DNA of 64,000 nucleotides from Aneurinibacillus sp. REN35 (GTDB lineage: Bacteria; Bacillota; Bacilli; Aneurinibacillales; Aneurinibacillaceae): NCBI RefSeq assembly GCF_041379945.2, contig NZ_JBFTXJ020000006.1, positions 124,001-188,000 on the forward strand, in the 5' to 3' direction. Of the stretch, positions 37,676-46,359 are shown piece after piece. The stretch's first letter is position 1, and each line of letters opens with the position of its first letter. The notes under the pieces were generated by a model. That model saw nothing but the letters and a program-made list of their open reading frames with translations. It was not told the origin of the DNA and did no database searches. A program made the position numbers and the translations under genes.

Positions 37676-38536
37676 CTATGGCGTAAGAGAATCAGATACT
37701 TCAGATACTTTGCGAGAATTTTCTTCAAGAGAAGCCATCGAAGCGCTGATCTGCTCGGTAGCGGCTGCCTGTTGCTGTGCTAAGCTATCGAGGTTTTTAA
37801 CTTCCTTAACGATTTCTTCGATTGTCCCTGACATCTCCAACAGATTCTTCGAGATCTCTTCTACATTCTCCCGCGTACTTGAAGCAAGCTTGCGAACCTC
37901 ATCGGCAACTACTGCGAAGCCGCGTCCTGCATCGCCTGCACGAGCCGCTTCAATGGCTGCATTTAAGGCGAGGAGATTGGTCTGGTCAGCAACCTGCTTG
38001 ATCAGATTGATTACTTTTCCTACCGTACTCAGAGCGTTTTGAGCTTTCTGCGAATTAACAGATAGAGCACCTACTGCATCGGCCATTCCGGTTGCCCCTG
38101 CTGCAATATCTTCGGTAGCCTGGGTAGTCTGCTCGGTTGTCTGCATCAGCTCAGATGCCATGCTCTTTAGCATTTCCTGTTTTTGAATCGGCATAGCGAT
38201 GGCAAGCGTGCCGATTATACGATGGTTTTCATCAAAGAGTGGAATCGTATTGGCGGCATAGCCGAAACCGAATGGCGAATCTTTGTGGTCTACAGTGCGG
38301 TTGATTTTTCGCTTTTGGTCAAGGGTACGCGAAATATTTGTATTATGTGGGATCGGGCTACCGATACGAAAGCCGAATTTTACATATTTTCCTTCCCAAT
38401 AGCCAACAATTTTTTCAGTGTTGGTTAAAACCAATGTATGTTCTTCATTAAACATTTCATAAAGGTGCTGACATCCTTTATGCAACGAGATTAATTCATC
38501 ATGCAGACCCTGCATCTTTTCGGTTCCCATCATCAT
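37676..38536 (-). CDS. Short soluble methyl-accepting chemotaxis protein
   Basis: Protein of 286 residues with no membrane span. Residues about 1-125 form a small sensory domain with a beta-rich [21 protein letters not shown] end, like a single Cache/PAS-type unit. The signalling half has the chemoreceptor hairpin [37 protein letters not shown]. Such short cytoplasmic receptors resemble Bacillus YfmS. The ligand is unknown. Three ATG codons stand in a row; GGGAG lies upstream of them. No other chemotaxis gene is near. Confidence 0.88.
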   Translation of the reverse strand: MMMGTEKMQGLHDELISLHKGCQHLYEMFNEEHTLVLTNTEKIVGYWEGKYVKFGFRIGSPIPHNTNISRTLDQKRKINRTVDHKDSPFGFGYAANTIPLFDENHRIIGTLAIAMPIQKQEMLKSMASELMQTTEQTTQATEDIAAGATGMADAVGALSVNSQKAQNALSTVGKVINLIKQVADQTNLLALNAAIEAARAGDAGRGFAVVADEVRKLASSTRENVEEISKNLLEMSGTIEEIVKEVKNLDSLAQQQAAATEQISASMASLEENSRKVSEVSDSLTP

Positions 38537-38693
38537 AGGGAATACACTCCCATCCTATAAAAATGATATTTTTGTGCTTCGCCTGTATCTTATGTTCTAT
38601 ATTCATCATAAACCAAAACATGGTAGAAGAGAATAAAGAATTACAAAAACTTGCCATCATAAGGAAAAAGTCCCGCTCATATTTTTCTGTACA

Positions 38694-38726
38694 AAAAAAG
38701 ACAGACTCACACGCGGAGCTGTCTTT
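38694..38726 (-). terminator. Terminator of trhO
   Basis: On the minus strand AAAGACAG pairs with CTGTCTTT and a T run follows. Confidence 0.7.
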
Positions 38727-38740
38727 CTTATGCTTATGAA

Positions 38741-39694
38741 CTACCCGGCATGTGCCGTTTCTTGTTTGGCAAGCTGCTCTTTTATATAACGATTGTCTTT
38801 ATGCTCTGCGCATTCTGCAGAACATGAACGCTTGTGCGCATCCTCGCATTCTTCACAGCAGAAATGCTGTACATTGCACCATGGATTTGCACAATTGATA
38901 TAACGGTCACTCGGCTTGCCACAATGTTTACATTCAGAAATAATCACGTCTTCTTCTGTTCGGTTAATCGGCACTGAAATTCGCTCGTCGAATACATAGC
39001 ACTTACCATCGAACAGACGACCTTGTACCTCAGGATCTTTGCCGTAGGTAACGATGCCGCCGTGAAGCTGAGACACGTCTTCAAAGCCCTCTTGCAGAAG
39101 GAAGCCTGACAGCTTCTCACAGCGGATGCCCCCTGTACAATACGTAAGGATCTTTTTATCTTTGTACTGGCTTAAATTCTCGCGAATCCATTGTGGGAAT
39201 TCGCGTGAGGTCTTCACGCCAGGACGAATCGCTCCACGGAAATGGCCGAGTTCATATTCATAATCATTGCGTCCGTCAATGACAACTACATCGTCGTGTT
39301 GTAGATGTTCATAGAATTCCTTTGGACTAAGATAGTTTCCAGTTGTTTCGTTTGGATTTACATCCTCATCAAAGCGCCATGTTACGATTTCCTTTTTATG
39401 ACGAACGAAGATTTTTTTAAATGTATGTTCATCGGATTCGTCGATTTTGAAGAACACATCAGCAAAACGCGGATCCTTCCGCAATGTTTCCATGTAGGTG
39501 TCTGTTTGTTCTTTTGTGCCGGACAGCGTTCCGTTGATGCCTTCTTCGGCGACAATAATGCGTCCTTTTACCCCAAGCTCTTTGCAGAAAGCAAGGTGTT
39601 CAGCGGCAAATTCTTCGGCGTTTTCGATGTGAACATATTTATAGAATAAAAGCACGAGATACGGCTTTTTGTGCTCCAAATGCTGCGATTGCAT
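38741..39694 (-). CDS. trhO: TrhO-type rhodanese: tRNA uridine-34 5-hydroxylase
   Basis: Cytoplasmic protein of 317 residues of the YbfQ/YceA family. The rhodanese domain holds [14 protein letters not shown], with its reactive Cys; an acylphosphatase-like domain comes first and a Cys-rich metal-binding tail (CKHCGKPSD...CANPWC...[13 protein letters not shown]) last. Relatives catalyse oxygen-dependent hydroxylation of U34 in certain tRNAs; that role is taken from family knowledge. The start has CAAGGGAGGAAT upstream. It is a single gene. Confidence 0.9.
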   Translation of the reverse strand: MQSQHLEHKKPYLVLLFYKYVHIENAEEFAAEHLAFCKELGVKGRIIVAEEGINGTLSGTKEQTDTYMETLRKDPRFADVFFKIDESDEHTFKKIFVRHKKEIVTWRFDEDVNPNETTGNYLSPKEFYEHLQHDDVVVIDGRNDYEYELGHFRGAIRPGVKTSREFPQWIRENLSQYKDKKILTYCTGGIRCEKLSGFLLQEGFEDVSQLHGGIVTYGKDPEVQGRLFDGKCYVFDERISVPINRTEEDVIISECKHCGKPSDRYINCANPWCNVQHFCCEECEDAHKRSCSAECAEHKDNRYIKEQLAKQETAHAG

Positions 39695-39839
39695 GGGAAC
39701 ATTCCTCCCTTGTAGACGTTGTAGATACTAATATAGTAAGGATGAAATACTTTATGCTATACTGGATGTATCTGTATATTTTGGCGGATTACTTTCGAAA
39801 CATAATGCGCTATAAATAACTTATCTATGTTGTTTATAT

Positions 39840-39856
39840 TACGATATTATATCGTA
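39840..39856. promoter_or_regulatory. 17-base perfect palindrome upstream of the DUF2621 gene
   Basis: TACGATATTATATCGTA is symmetrical about its central T and lies 40 bases before the start. An extended -10 element TGCTATACT stands at 39756-39763, so the palindrome would fall in the leader of that transcript, or overlap a nearer promoter. Confidence 0.45.
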
Positions 39857-39896
39857 TCATAAGTACTGCCAAAAAGGGAAGCGGGGATTTATAGAA

Positions 39897-40334
39897 ATGT
39901 CAGCATGGTTTGGTTCTTTTATTGTTGTCTGGACGATTCTCCTTATATCTCTAATGTTTATTGGCGGCTTTTTTATGTTCCGCAAGTTTTTGAAATCGAT
40001 GCCGAAGAAGGATGGCATGTCGGATCTGGACTGGCAGGATCATTATATTAACGAGACACGCCATATGTGGACAAAAGAGACAACAGAGCTGTTAGAAGAG
40101 CTGGTTAACCCTGTACCGCAGCTGTTTCGTGATGTAGCAAGGCGCAGTATTGCCGCCCGCATCGGTAAGTTGGCACTTGAAGAAGGGGAGCAGCAGATCA
40201 CGGTCGATCTTGTCATTAAGGGCTATATATTGGCGACGCCAGCCCGTGACCATAAGTTTCTGGTTGCCCATCTCACGGAGAAGCAGATCGATTTTGCACC
40301 ATATAAGCAGCATCTTAAAATCAATGCAGAATAA
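39897..40334 (+). CDS. DUF2621 membrane protein (YneK-like)
   Basis: Protein of 145 residues with one N-terminal membrane span (about 8-28) and a soluble part. The C-terminal part, LVNPVPQLFRDVARRSIAARIGKLALEEGEQQITVDLVIKGY, looks like the small helical domain at the end of light-independent protochlorophyllide reductase (PCP_red-like), which is often fused to redox proteins. The family is usual in Bacillales; its function is unknown. AAGGGAAGCGGGG lies before the start. It is followed by a terminator. Confidence 0.75.
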   Translation: MSAWFGSFIVVWTILLISLMFIGGFFMFRKFLKSMPKKDGMSDLDWQDHYINETRHMWTKETTELLEELVNPVPQLFRDVARRSIAARIGKLALEEGEQQITVDLVIKGYILATPARDHKFLVAHLTEKQIDFAPYKQHLKINAE

Positions 40335-40358
40335 GGCGGACTATCCGTCTTTTTTTTG
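40332..40358 (+). terminator. Terminator after the DUF2621 gene
   Basis: AAGGCGGA pairs with TCCGTCTT (one G-U) and is followed by a long T run. Confidence 0.75.
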
Positions 40359-40422
40359 TTTTAAAACATTGTATGAGGGAAAGGTAAAACAGTGGATGTT
40401 ATAGGAAACGGAGATGGTTAGT

Positions 40423-41139
40423 ATGCTGGGCATTGCTTTTATTCTTATGTATTTTATTATTATTGCACTTGTTATTGAGATCTCTACCATTTTATTAAAG
40501 ATGACAGGGCTGGATAAGGATATAGCACGCTTTCAGGCGATTTCTATGCTGACCGGAACCGGATTTACAACAGGCGAATCAGAACTGGTGGCCCGTCACC
40601 CGATTCGTCGACGGTTGGGGACATTTCTCATTCTGTTTGGCGCCTTCTCGCTTGCGGTCATTATTTCGGCAATCAGTGCACTGCTGGCGAATCGGTCAGG
40701 TTTGCCGCAACTCGGCACCGTGATCGCAGTGCTGCTTGTTATATGGGGGCTAATGAAGCTGAAGAGTGTAGAGAGACGTCTGTATAAAAGAATGGAGGCC
40801 AATATGCGGAAGGTGCATGTCACACATGAACTTCCGATTGAGGACGTACTATTTATCGGTGACGATGATTTGTTTACCGAGATACATATATTTAAAGACT
40901 CGAAATTAATCGGGAAGAGTATCAAGGATTGTCTCGAAGATGAAGTCGATATGAATGTATTGTTCATTAAGCGGGGAGATGAGGTGGTGCGAAGAAGTCT
41001 GAGTGAAGCCAAGGTACAGGATGGAGATAAGCTGCTTGTGTATGGAGATCGGCATGTGATTGAGCGGAAATTCAGCCGTGAACTCAAGCATATGGAGGAA
41101 TTAGAAAAAGAGGAACACAAAAGCGAAGAACTTGTATAA
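40423..41139 (+). CDS. Membrane protein with a C-terminal RCK_C (TrkA-C) domain
   Basis: Protein of 238 residues. Three or so hydrophobic spans (about 1-25, 68-88, 95-112) come before a cytoplasmic RCK_C domain (about 140-215) that ends with DGDKLLVYGDRHVIERK, a ligand-binding fold in potassium and anion transporters. Between spans one and two lies SMLTGTGFTTGESE, similar to the selectivity loops of TrkH/KtrB channels. I do not know the function. The start at 40423 is chosen because GGAG lies eight or nine bases before it; an ATG at 40414 directly abuts that site. Confidence 0.7.
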   Translation: MLGIAFILMYFIIIALVIEISTILLKMTGLDKDIARFQAISMLTGTGFTTGESELVARHPIRRRLGTFLILFGAFSLAVIISAISALLANRSGLPQLGTVIAVLLVIWGLMKLKSVERRLYKRMEANMRKVHVTHELPIEDVLFIGDDDLFTEIHIFKDSKLIGKSIKDCLEDEVDMNVLFIKRGDEVVRRSLSEAKVQDGDKLLVYGDRHVIERKFSRELKHMEELEKEEHKSEELV

Positions 41140-41141
41140 TG

Positions 41142-41184
41142 AAGAAGACCTGCTATCTTTGAAGAGAGTAGCAGGTCTTCTTTG
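41142..41184. terminator. Terminator between convergent genes
   Basis: AAGAAGACCTGCTA pairs with TAGCAGGTCTTCTT around a 13-base loop. Confidence 0.85.
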
Positions 41185-41194
41185 TGTTTACATC

Positions 41195-41455
41195 TTAGCA
41201 GCAGCGTGTAGGCTTGCCGCTACCGTACCGTTGCTCGATCGCCTGTCGGAAGAATTCCTTTTCTGACAGTGGGGTGAGCTCGCCTTTGGGCGGGGCAGCA
41301 TGCCAGTAATCAAGGTATCGTTCATAATCCGGAATCCCGAATACCATTCGAAAGGTAGAGCGGACTCGACGCATTAATGAGTGAGTAGCAGCCACTTCCT
41401 TGATTTTTTCCGGCGGAACGTACGTGCGCTGTGGGCATGTTTCGTCGCGCCACAT
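41195..41455 (-). CDS. ybdD: YbdD/YjiX-family small protein
   Basis: Protein of 86 residues, basic, without membrane span. The segment FGIPDYERYLDYW followed by PLSEKEFFRQAIEQRYG and the C-terminal RCC are typical for the short proteins encoded right after CstA-type transporters in enterobacteria (ybdD, yjiX). It probably supports or modulates the transporter; the mechanism is unknown. It starts 28 bases behind cstA, with AAGGAGGGATG upstream, and is co-transcribed with it. Confidence 0.88.
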   Translation of the reverse strand: MWRDETCPQRTYVPPEKIKEVAATHSLMRRVRSTFRMVFGIPDYERYLDYWHAAPPKGELTPLSEKEFFRQAIEQRYGSGKPTRCC

Positions 41456-41483
41456 GATTCATCCCTCCTTATTACCTTACATA

Positions 41484-43586
41484 TTATGCCGAGTGCGATT
41501 GTCCTCCGCTATAGACCGAAGCATCGCCTTTGGATTCAACGAATGGAGCCTCCTGCAGGGAGCCGCGGTACGTACCACGCAGAATGCTGATCCATACTCG
41601 CAGACAATCAAGCATCAACAGAAGAACAATACCAACAAAGATAGCCGTCATAACCGCATCTACGCGGTCGTTGAAAATCATTTGTTTTGCAGCTTCCATC
41701 GTTTTTACGCCTTTAGGCAGTTGTCCTTGCTCTACAGCTTTTGAGAAAGCAGAAGCATGGGAGAGGAAGCCGATTTTTGGATCTGGATCAAACAGCTTCT
41801 GCCAGGCGGCTGTCATCGTAACCGTAAGCAGCCAGCTAAGCGGCACGAGCGTTACCCAAGCGTACGCTTTTTTGCCCATTTTCAAAATGATGGTGGTTCC
41901 AACAGCGAGTGCAATAGCGGCCAGCATCTGGTTGGCGATACCGAACAGCGGCCACAGCGTCTTGATCCCGCCGAGCGGATCGATAACCCCGGCATATAGG
42001 AAGTACCCCCAGCCAAGGCTGATAACGGCACTAGAGATGATGTTGCCCGGCAGCCAGGTTGTATCTTTGAACTTCGGAGCGAAGTTTCCTACCAGTTCGC
42101 TAACCATGAAACGACCAACACGCGTACCGGCGTCAATGGTTGTCAGAATAAAGACGGCTTCAAAGAGAATGGCAAAATGATACCAGAACGCCATTAGCGC
42201 TTTACCACCAAGAATGGTAGAGAAGATGACTGACATCCCTACGGCAAGTGATGGCGCACCGCCTGTACGAGATAAAATTGAATTCTCTCCCACATCCTCT
42301 GCCAACTGTGTTAATTCGGCAGCGGAAACGGTGAAGCCCCACTCTGTAATCGTTCGTGCAGCGGTCATGGCATCTGCACCGATGGCAGCGGCCGGACTGT
42401 TGATCGCAAAGTACGTGCCAGGTGTTAGGATCGATGCTGCGATCAATGCCATAATGGCTACGAATGATTCCATCAGCATTCCGCCATAGCCGATCGCGCG
42501 GCTGTGGCTTTCTTTGGCGATCAGCTTAGGTGTTGTTCCGCTAGAAACAAGCGCATGGAAGCCGGATATTGAGCCGCAGGCAATTGTAATAAATAAGAAC
42601 GGGAATAGGTTGCCGGTAAATACCGGACCGCTTCCATCAATGAATTTGGTTACCGCAGGCATTTGCAGATCGGGCAGCGTAAGAATAATGCCGATACCAA
42701 GCAGACCGATGGTTCCGATTTTCAGGAACGAGCTTAGATAGTCACGCGGTGCAAGCAGCATCCACACAGGAAGAATAGATGCGATAAAGCCGTAAATAAT
42801 CATTAGAATAGCCAAGGCTTCCGGACTAAACGTAAACATTGGCGCAAGCGTTGGTGATTCTGCTACCCATTGTCCGGCCACGAGAGCAAGCATCATGAGA
42901 GCAAAACCGATAAGGGATGTCTCTCCAACACGGCCTGGCCGGATATAGCGCATGTAGAAACCCATAAATATTGCGATAGGAATCGTCATGGCAATCGTGA
43001 AGGTGCCCCATGGGCTTTCGGCCAGTGCGTTGACGACAACGAGTGCCAGCACGGCAATAAGAATAATCATAATAGCAAGAATTCCGACCATGGCAATCAG
43101 ACCGCCAACTGGACCGATTTCTTCCTTCGCGATTTGCCCGAGACTTTTTCCATCGCGGCGCATGGAGCCAATAAGAATGATGAAGTCCTGTACGGCCCCT
43201 GCCAGAATAACCCCTACAACAATCCAGATGGTACTTGGGAGATACCCCATCTGTGCCGCAAGCGTTGGGCCGACCAGTGGACCTGCACCCGCGATCGCAG
43301 CAAAGTGATGGCCGAATACAACCCATTTGTTTGTTGGAATATAATCTTTTCCGTCATTGTGAACTTCAGCGGGTGTGGCCCGTTTATCGTTCAGATTGAA
43401 AACCTTGTGAGCGATGAAGCGACTATAGAAGCGGTAAGCGACGGCGTAGCTTGCTACGGCAGCAAATAAGAGCCACGCAGCGTTAATTTCCTCGCCGCGA
43501 ACCAGTGCGAGCCAGCCCCAGCATACCCCGCCGACAACTGCAATCGCACCCCAAATAAGTATGGAGAGCATACGGTTTTTCATCAT
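41484..43586 (-). CDS. cstA: Carbon starvation protein CstA, pyruvate/peptide transporter
   Basis: Large membrane carrier of 700 residues with about sixteen to eighteen spans. GPLVGPTLAAQMGYLP and the block FHALVSSGTTPK are characteristic of the CstA/BtsT family. Escherichia coli relatives bring in pyruvate (BtsT) or peptides (CstA) when carbon is low. The neighbour ybdD follows and a LytS/LytT system lies directly upstream on the same strand, matching the E. coli BtsS/BtsR-btsT arrangement. Start after AAAGAGGGG; two ATG codons are adjacent. The pyruvate role is inference from context. Confidence 0.93.
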   Translation of the reverse strand: MMKNRMLSILIWGAIAVVGGVCWGWLALVRGEEINAAWLLFAAVASYAVAYRFYSRFIAHKVFNLNDKRATPAEVHNDGKDYIPTNKWVVFGHHFAAIAGAGPLVGPTLAAQMGYLPSTIWIVVGVILAGAVQDFIILIGSMRRDGKSLGQIAKEEIGPVGGLIAMVGILAIMIILIAVLALVVVNALAESPWGTFTIAMTIPIAIFMGFYMRYIRPGRVGETSLIGFALMMLALVAGQWVAESPTLAPMFTFSPEALAILMIIYGFIASILPVWMLLAPRDYLSSFLKIGTIGLLGIGIILTLPDLQMPAVTKFIDGSGPVFTGNLFPFLFITIACGSISGFHALVSSGTTPKLIAKESHSRAIGYGGMLMESFVAIMALIAASILTPGTYFAINSPAAAIGADAMTAARTITEWGFTVSAAELTQLAEDVGENSILSRTGGAPSLAVGMSVIFSTILGGKALMAFWYHFAILFEAVFILTTIDAGTRVGRFMVSELVGNFAPKFKDTTWLPGNIISSAVISLGWGYFLYAGVIDPLGGIKTLWPLFGIANQMLAAIALAVGTTIILKMGKKAYAWVTLVPLSWLLTVTMTAAWQKLFDPDPKIGFLSHASAFSKAVEQGQLPKGVKTMEAAKQMIFNDRVDAVMTAIFVGIVLLLMLDCLRVWISILRGTYRGSLQEAPFVESKGDASVYSGGQSHSA

Positions 43587-43650
43587 TGAATCCCCTCTTT
43601 CACGGTTTTAAAATTTTATCATTTTAAATTTTCTAAAATTTTAACTTATT

Positions 43651-43693
43651 CTACCGTGTGAGGTGATGATCTACCAGTGATTCTACATAAGCG
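43651..43693 (-). promoter_or_regulatory. Repeated elements upstream of cstA, possible LytT (LytTR) binding sites
   Basis: CTACCGTG at 43651 and CTACCAGTG at 43671 start exactly 20 bases apart, and a further CTAC at 43683 pairs with GGTAG nearby. LytTR regulators bind two direct repeats about two helical turns apart. The repeats lie 65-110 bases upstream of the cstA start, where an activator would be expected. Confidence 0.45.
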
Positions 43694-43779
43694 GTAGTAA
43701 AAACTACATGAACAGTTAAAAATGAGTCATTATATGTCCGAGAGCATACAGCGATCGGGTACGCTCTCGGCCGGATAGT

Positions 43780-44574
43780 CTAAAATCCAAGACGAATTTT
43801 TAATTCTTTGACAAGCGTACGACTTACAGGGAGTACCGTTTCTTCTTCATCATCAATCCGCACTTGAACCGCACCTTTGAACCAGGGAATAAATTCAATG
43901 ATACGATGCAAATTAACAATGTATGTACGATGAATCCGATAAAAGCGGTCGCTTGGCAATTTCTTCTCTAAATCCTGCAGTGAAAAGGATGTTACATAAT
44001 TCTCATGCTTGGTAAAAATTCTTGCCGTACGGCCCTCAGCCGATGCGTACACGATTTCTTCGATGTTGACAAAGGCCACGCTCGTTGCTTTTTCCACAGG
44101 AATGCGGGTATATGCTGAAAATGATCTGGCCACAGGCCCTATTGTCTCAGCGATTTGGCGCAGCGTAGATTCAAGCGGAAGAGAAGGGGACAGAGATGCA
44201 CTCTTCTCTTCTTTGATTCGTTTGCGCAGGCGTTCGATCGTTTTGTCCAATCGTTCTTCATTGAATGGTTTAAGCAGATAATCTGTCGCCTCCGTCTCGA
44301 ATGCTTGCAGGGCGTATGAATCATAAGCGGTAGCATATACGATCGATGCTGATATGCTTGCTTGTTGTAATTGCTGGGCAACGGTGATGCCTTCCATATC
44401 ATGAAGGTGAATATCAAGGAATACGACATCAGGCTGCAAGTCCGTGATGATCTCTAATGCTTCCTCACCATTTGTGGCTTCCCCTGTTACTTCAATATCT
44501 TCGTATTGTTCAAGCAAATAACGCAGCTCAGAGCGAGCTGGTGCTTCGTCGTCCACAATGACTACTCGTAGCAT
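43780..44574 (-). CDS. lytT: LytT-type response regulator
   Basis: Two-domain regulator of 264 residues. The receiver (1-120) has the acidic pocket IVDDE, phospho-acceptor Asp54 in VVFLDIHLHD, and Lys in YLLKPF. The C-terminal LytTR DNA-binding domain (about 160-264) ends with FYRIHRTYIVNLHRIIEF and VLPVSRTLVKELK. LytTR proteins bind direct repeats upstream of target genes. The start is three bases after the lytS stop. In Bacillus, LytST responds to extracellular pyruvate; cstA next door fits that target. Confidence 0.92.
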   Translation of the reverse strand: MLRVVIVDDEAPARSELRYLLEQYEDIEVTGEATNGEEALEIITDLQPDVVFLDIHLHDMEGITVAQQLQQASISASIVYATAYDSYALQAFETEATDYLLKPFNEERLDKTIERLRKRIKEEKSASLSPSLPLESTLRQIAETIGPVARSFSAYTRIPVEKATSVAFVNIEEIVYASAEGRTARIFTKHENYVTSFSLQDLEKKLPSDRFYRIHRTYIVNLHRIIEFIPWFKGAVQVRIDDEEETVLPVSRTLVKELKIRLGF

Positions 44575-44577
44575 AGG

Positions 44578-46257
44578 TTATGACACATTCCTTTCTTCCC
44601 ATGGCATAGTAAGCGTACAAACAGTGCCGCCATCCGTGCCTGGACCAATCATTAAGTCATATGGCTTGCCATATAGCGCATGAAGGCGGCTCCGGACGTT
44701 GGCAAGGCCAATTCCGGATAGAGGACGTGGCGGGGATTGAGATGCGAGTCCCACCCCGTTATCAGATACCCGAATCGTAAGAGCGTTGTTTTCTTTGCCA
44801 ATATAGATTTGTACGGTTCCACCCTCTTTTTTGGGCAGCAGGCCGTGTTTAATAGCGTTCTCGACAATAGGCTGCAAAATAAGGCCGGGAATGACTTGTT
44901 TCCATGCATCCGGTTGAATGTCTGTTTCTACCAATAGTTTATTGCCAAACCGGGCCTGCTCGATCTCTAAGTAAGCTTCTACATGCTTCATCTCTTCTTC
45001 TACTGTAATCATCCTATCCCCCTGATGAAGATTGCGCCTGAAGAACTCAGCGAGATTCACAATCAGTCTGCGGGCGGTTTCAGGTTTTGTACGGATAAAA
45101 GAAGAAATAGTGTTAAGCGCATTAAACAAAAAATGCGGATTGATCTGTGCATGCAGCGCTCGAATTTCCGCATCGGCCAGAAGGGATGCTTGCTGTTCTA
45201 AATCTGCGATCTCAAGCTGGGTAGAGAATAATTGGGCGAGCCCGCGTGCCAGTTCCCAATGGACGATGGATACTTCATGCTGCCGCTCAAAATAAAGCTT
45301 TAAGGTACCAACAGTGGCTTCTTTTTTGGTTAGAGGCACAATGATAGCGGAATGAAGCGAGCAGTCTTTGCTGCTGCATCCAATTTCTTCCTTATTATGA
45401 GCCCATAGCATTCGCTGGGTTTGCAGCACTTCAAGCGTTGCTTCCGTCTGTAGGGGAGTGCCTTTGTAGTGATGGCTGCTGCCGGCTCCGATATGTGCGA
45501 GAATACGTTCTTTATCGGTAATGGCGACGGCTGCTGTTTCTGTTTGGTTATAGATTACTTGTGCCGTTTTTTCGGCGGATTGTTCATTGAGTCCTTGGCG
45601 CAGGATAGGGAGGGTAATGTCCGCGATTTGCAGCGCGCGCTGCGCCTGCATGGACCCTATTCTTTCTTCCTCGGCTTTGGCCACTTGTACGATCATAATA
45701 AACAGAGCGATAGCCGAAGCATTGACGAGCATCATCGGGAGTGCAATAATTTCGACAAGGCGGAGCGCATCTGTAAAAGGTGTGGCGATGGCGAGAATAA
45801 GGAGCATTTGTATTCCTTCGGCAATGAAGCCGACCATCCAGGCTGTACCCCAATGCATAGAGCGCTGATGATATCTGAGATAGACCAGTCCGGCCAGCAG
45901 TCCTTCTGTCGTCGTGGATACCGCGCAGGCCAAATCGGTAAATCCACCGAGCGAATACCGGTGTAATCCGGCCAAGAGTCCGGTCACAGTACCGACGAGC
46001 GGGCCTCCGAGAAGCCCCGCCATAATCGGACCGATGACACGCGAGTTTGCAAGTGCGCCTTCGATCGGAATGGCTGCATAGGTGCCGTAAATTCCGATAA
46101 GTGTACATACTATGATTGTAATAATTTTATCACGCGGTCCATCTGTACGCCGCAGCATGCGACGGAAGAAACGAAAGCGAGAGAGAAAGAAGGCCAGAAC
46201 GACAAGGGTTGCGGTTCGTTCGGCCAGATCGATAAACAGAGGATGAAGCAGCGGCAT
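44578..46257 (-). CDS. lytS: LytS-type sensor histidine kinase
   Basis: Membrane sensor of 559 residues. The first about 190 residues hold the 5TM-5TMR_LYT module with several spans; a GAF-like domain comes next (about 215-345), then a His-kinase domain with phospho-acceptor His375 in QINPHFLFNALNTI, and the ATPase part with PGLILQPIVENAIKHG and GVGLAN. It should phosphorylate the LytT protein encoded next. The start at 46257 follows AAGGAGGG; the open frame runs 13 codons further upstream. In known systems of this type the signal is pyruvate. Confidence 0.92.
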   Translation of the reverse strand: MPLLHPLFIDLAERTATLVVLAFFLSRFRFFRRMLRRTDGPRDKIITIIVCTLIGIYGTYAAIPIEGALANSRVIGPIMAGLLGGPLVGTVTGLLAGLHRYSLGGFTDLACAVSTTTEGLLAGLVYLRYHQRSMHWGTAWMVGFIAEGIQMLLILAIATPFTDALRLVEIIALPMMLVNASAIALFIMIVQVAKAEEERIGSMQAQRALQIADITLPILRQGLNEQSAEKTAQVIYNQTETAAVAITDKERILAHIGAGSSHHYKGTPLQTEATLEVLQTQRMLWAHNKEEIGCSSKDCSLHSAIIVPLTKKEATVGTLKLYFERQHEVSIVHWELARGLAQLFSTQLEIADLEQQASLLADAEIRALHAQINPHFLFNALNTISSFIRTKPETARRLIVNLAEFFRRNLHQGDRMITVEEEMKHVEAYLEIEQARFGNKLLVETDIQPDAWKQVIPGLILQPIVENAIKHGLLPKKEGGTVQIYIGKENNALTIRVSDNGVGLASQSPPRPLSGIGLANVRSRLHALYGKPYDLMIGPGTDGGTVCTLTMPWEERNVS

Positions 46258-46359
46258 ACGTACCCTCCTTATGTGCCTGGTTGCGTTGTTACCCAAAAGT
46301 ATATCATCCGTGTAATCCCCGTCAATTCAGGGAATAGAGAACTCGAGGAGATGAGCAGA

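Noticed and set aside
42826-43469. Two long open frames inside cstA, one on each strand
   Set aside because: Both are shadows of the GC-biased cstA reading frame; translations are low-complexity in Arg, His, Ser and Cys.
43609-43643. Three AAAATTTT blocks before cstA, looking like iterons or a short array
   Set aside because: Spacing is uneven (16 and 9 bases) and no unique spacers exist; probably only an AT-rich leader.
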